Positions 62,501 to 64,000 of a stretch of 64,000 nt of DNA are shown in pieces. The stretch comes from Polaribacter vadi (lineage in GTDB: Bacteria > Bacteroidota > Bacteroidia > Flavobacteriales > Flavobacteriaceae). The position numbers and the translations under genes are program-made. The notes under the pieces were generated by a model. It saw nothing but the letters and a program-made list of their open reading frames with translations. It did not search any database and was not told the origin of the DNA. The first letter of the stretch is position 1; each line of letters opens with the position of its first letter. The DNA lies in the NCBI RefSeq assembly GCF_001761365.1, contig NZ_CP017477.1:2966001-3030000 (forward strand), in the 5' to 3' direction.

Positions 62501-64000
62501 TCCACCTGTCGTAGAATTTGTATTATTGATAAACCATTGATATGTTTTAGTGGAAGTTGTACCACCAGAAACTGAAACAGCTAAATCAGTAGGAATTGCG
62601 TTTTTACACAATTCTTGTGCTACAATTGGTTGACTATCGATAATTGGATCAGCAAGTACATTTATTTCAAAAACATCACTGAATGCAGATGAACAACCAT
62701 TTCCATCTAAAGAGATTTCTGCATAAAAATAAAAAGTTCCAGCAGTTGCAAAAGCATTTGGAGTAAACGTATTATTTGTAGTGCCTATAATTTCTGTTCC
62801 TCCAGCATTTGTATTTGTTGTGTTCGAAAACCATTTATAAGTAGCATTTCCTGCTCCTCCAGAAAAAGAAACTTCTAATTCATTTGCAGTTCCATCAATA
62901 CAAATACTTTGTGTAGGAGTTATTGAATTTACAGTTATTTGAGGTTGCACATGTATGCTTGCTGTTTCAGAAATAATGAGTGAACAACCACCAGTTGCAA
63001 AAGAAATTTCTACATAATAAAATGTTTCACCCACCGAATTTGTTGGAGGATTATAAGAATTTGTTGTTTCACCAGTAATTGGATTTCCACCAGAATTTGC
63101 ATCAACTGTATTGGAAAACCATTGGTAATTTGGAGTTCCTGTTCCATTTTGATACGCAACTTCTAAAGTTGTTGCAGAACCATTTAAACATATTTCAGAT
63201 GAAATAGGATGTGTTATAATATTGGGAGCATCATTAACGATTAATTCAGAAATATCACTTGTAACACTACAACCAGATTCAGGTTGAGAAACAACTGCAT
63301 AATAATAAAAAGTACCAACATTAGTAGTTATTGGCGTATACGTATTACTATTTGCACCAGTAATTGCAGTTCCACCAGTTGTAGAATTCGTATTATTGAT
63401 AAACCATTGATATGTTTTGTCAGAGGTTGAACCACCAGAAGCTGTTATAGTTAAATCAGTTGGAGTTACACTTTGACACAATTCTTGAGTGGCAATTGGT
63501 TGGGAATCAATTACAGGATTCGTCAATACATTTATTTCAAAAGCGTCACTAGAAGCTGATGAACAACCATTTCCATCTAAAGAAATTTCTGCATAAAAAT
63601 AGAAATTTCCAGCAGTTGTAAATGCATTTGGAGTATATGTTTTGTTTGTGGCTCCAGGAATTTCTATTCCTCCAGAATTTGAATTTGTAGCATTAGAATA
63701 CCATTGATAACTTGCATTTCCTGTACCACCAGAAAAAGAAACTTCAAACTCGCTTACAGTTCCGTTTACACAAATTGTTTGTGGAGCAGCTACAGCATCT
63801 ACAGTTATTTGAGGTTTTATATGCACGTTTGCTGTGTTTGAAACTATAAATGAACATCCACCAGAAGAAAAAGAAATTTCTACATAATAAAAAGTTTCTC
63901 CCAACACATTTGTTGGAGGATTGTAAGAAGCTGTTGTTTCGCCAGCAATTGGATTTCCACCAGAATTTACATCAATAGTATTTGAAAACCATTGATAAGT
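59546..64000 (-). CDS. Giant SprB-like adhesin with gliding-associated C-terminal domain (N-terminus beyond right edge)
   Basis: The frame is open from the window edge (64000) to its stop at 59546; a GTG at 63907 is internal, not the start. Order along the protein (from the edge): an 870-bp super-repeat of three Ig-like units (YYQWFSNT-type units ending ...GGCSxxxSxTA; see the repeat entry), then ~10 SprB-type repeats (for example ISGGTAPYTYNW, VSGGTKVEI), a PKD-like domain near the C-terminus (WDFGDGSPPTNEENPVHTY), and a gliding motility-associated C-terminal/T9SS type B domain (TAFTPNGDGYNETI...). It is exported by T9SS with the SprF-like partner downstream. It is a likely mobile cell-surface adhesin. 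Confidence 0.92.
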   Translation of the reverse strand, partial: TYQWFSNTIDVNSGGNPIAGETTASYNPPTNVLGETFYYVEISFSSGGCSFIVSNTANVHIKPQITVDAVAAPQTICVNGTVSEFEVSFSGGTGNASYQWYSNATNSNSGGIEIPGATNKTYTPNAFTTAGNFYFYAEISLDGNGCSSASSDAFEINVLTNPVIDSQPIATQELCQSVTPTDLTITASGGSTSDKTYQWFINNTNSTTGGTAITGANSNTYTPITTNVGTFYYYAVVSQPESGCSVTSDISELIVNDAPNIITHPISSEICLNGSATTLEVAYQNGTGTPNYQWFSNTVDANSGGNPITGETTNSYNPPTNSVGETFYYVEISFATGGCSLIISETASIHVQPQITVNSITPTQSICIDGTANELEVSFSGGAGNATYKWFSNTTNTNAGGTEIIGTTNNTFTPNAFATAGTFYFYAEISLDGNGCSSAFSDVFEINVLADPIIDSQPIVAQELCKNAIPTDLAVSVSGGTTSTKTYQWFINNTNSTTGGTAIAGANSDTYTPITTNVGTFYYYSVVSQPESGCSVTSDISELIINDAPNFVTQPISYEICLNKPVTPLQVTYQNGIGTPAYQWFSNTVDANSGGTEITGETAASYNPPTNTLGEIYYYVEISFSSGGCSKIISDTAKISVSEIPVISDAAITVYSEATFVFNPTTVLGNIVPADTKYTWSAPTYSPAGSILGTSAANTQDVISQTLENTGTTPIIVTYIITPATTKCAGDTFVLEITVNPSMNSNAVVTNISCFEANDGIIATNIDGGIPFTTGNPYLISWSGPNGFTSTETTITNLEIGTYTLRIEDSTGFFKIEQWMVTQPDILSIVKNTERNISCFQGNDGTLEVTISGGTAPYTYNWTTTNGSGIVPNQKNQNTLTAGSYALEVVDQNNCTIITNFVLTQPDGLNVTVNPTKEILCFGDAAGEIEINVSGGTKVEISSGVFDYLYSWSGPNGFVSASKNINNLVSGTYTVNVTDDLGCTTSTDVIINQATEIKIDVTKIDVTCYGKADGAIDLTVTGGKEPYQISWSNLGNGLSQSNLTADTYTATITDANNCVKQTTITITQPIFFIDPVVKPISCNGESDASIDLNLMGGVAPISVIWSDDASAGVQRNNLAAGTYTVTILDSDINQCPIEKTFIITNPPAIAVSTVVINAEDCDIANSGSINLDVSGGTAPYTFLWNTNATTEDLNNIPQGDYSVIITDANGCSLERQFNIFRQEPLSITFTETTLTDCDLKTVNKQTKANVTGGYLPYTYTWSAGNVSATDTSMMVTDQIGSYSLTVTDNKGCTATKSFSIDITAIGDTEFNYSAFSLSTYDFLSVEDPIQFTNLTTGDYTNLQWDFGDGSPPTNEENPVHTYDQVGTFTIALTAEFTAGCVETFTRIVEITKGYKLVNPTAFTPNGDGYNETIRPSHRGFTSLNMIIYDTWGTTIYTEEGLDLKGWNGFTNEKPAENGNYVMLVKGITFFGKEIIISSPVTLLK
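62121..63860 (-). repeat. 870-bp super-repeat in the giant adhesin gene (two full copies)
   Basis: The plus-strand word CCAG(A/T)(A/T)G(A/C)AA followed by AAGAAATTTC starts at 62121, 62991 and 63861, exactly 870 bases apart. Each unit codes 290 residues holding three different Ig-like modules. A third copy begins at 63861 and leaves the window. Confidence 0.85.

Noticed and set aside
62121..63860. CRISPR-like array from evenly spaced repeats
   Set aside because: The repeat period is 870 bases and entirely coding; no short direct repeats with spacers are present.
63907..64000. GTG 63907 as the start of the giant adhesin
   Set aside because: The same frame continues upstream to the window edge with in-frame Ig-repeat coding sequence, so this is an internal codon.

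Overview
The window is AT-rich chromosomal DNA of a marine-type Bacteroidota, family Flavobacteriaceae. Polaribacter, Tenacibaculum or a close relative is my guess; the genus is not proven by what I can see. The evidence is: type IX secretion (T9SS) sorting domains, both type A and type B; the gliding lipoprotein GldH; a PorP/SprF protein beside a giant SprB-like adhesin; several Bacteroidota promoter boxes (TAnnTTTG); and families largely restricted to this group (DUF4230, DUF4837, DUF4252, paired DUF4097). I see no rRNA, tRNA, transposase, integrase or CRISPR array. The gene content is mostly core, with a few accessory patches.

Layout. 1-7.2 kb: a truncated outer-membrane-type protein, DNA repair (MGMT), TatD, a DEVD-box RNA helicase, a secreted GH16 hydrolase and a long PLP enzyme. 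7.3-10.3 kb: an ECF sigma / zinc-finger anti-sigma / two DUF4097 envelope-stress-type operon ending at a hairpin. 10.4-15.5 kb: MscL, alanine racemase, thymidine kinase, an unknown acidic protein, a glycosyltransferase and DUF4252. 15.5-23.3 kb: an ArsC-like protein, DinB, cystathionine gamma-synthase, a lipoprotein, ComF, a methyltransferase, glycyl-tRNA synthetase and DUF4230. 23.7-26.4 kb: a NarL-type two-component pair next to an unknown 131-aa protein plus 7-TM protein; the two operons share a 12-bp promoter motif. 26.6-30.6 kb: uvrC overlapping a patatin/Omp85-like gene. 30.7-38.5 kb: a putative phosphate-uptake island (PiT transporter, OprP-type porin, TonB receptor, beta-helix lipoprotein) whose promoters carry 11-bp phased TTAAC-like repeats, six in a row before the TonB receptor. 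38.8-47.5 kb: a HisKA_2 kinase / LytTR regulator pair followed by a 2042-residue T9SS leucine-rich-repeat adhesin; the kinase and adhesin promoters share TTnAGAAC direct repeats spaced exactly 20 bp. 48-58.3 kb: ricT, gldH, a class A PBP, split CoA-transferase genes with a four-helix-bundle gene between them, a tandem triplet of small membrane proteins (first copy broken by a stop), exonuclease III, a LysM lytic transglycosylase and DUF4837. 58.5-64 kb: SprF/PorP and a giant adhesin with an 870-bp super-repeat, running off the right edge.

The most interesting material is regulatory: three separate pairs or groups of promoters carry private repeated motifs that match the regulator or function coded beside them. 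The best candidate for an undescribed system is the 7-TM/131-aa protein pair joined to a kinase that has almost no sensor domain of its own. All regulatory assignments are inferences from sequence phase and spacing and were not tested.
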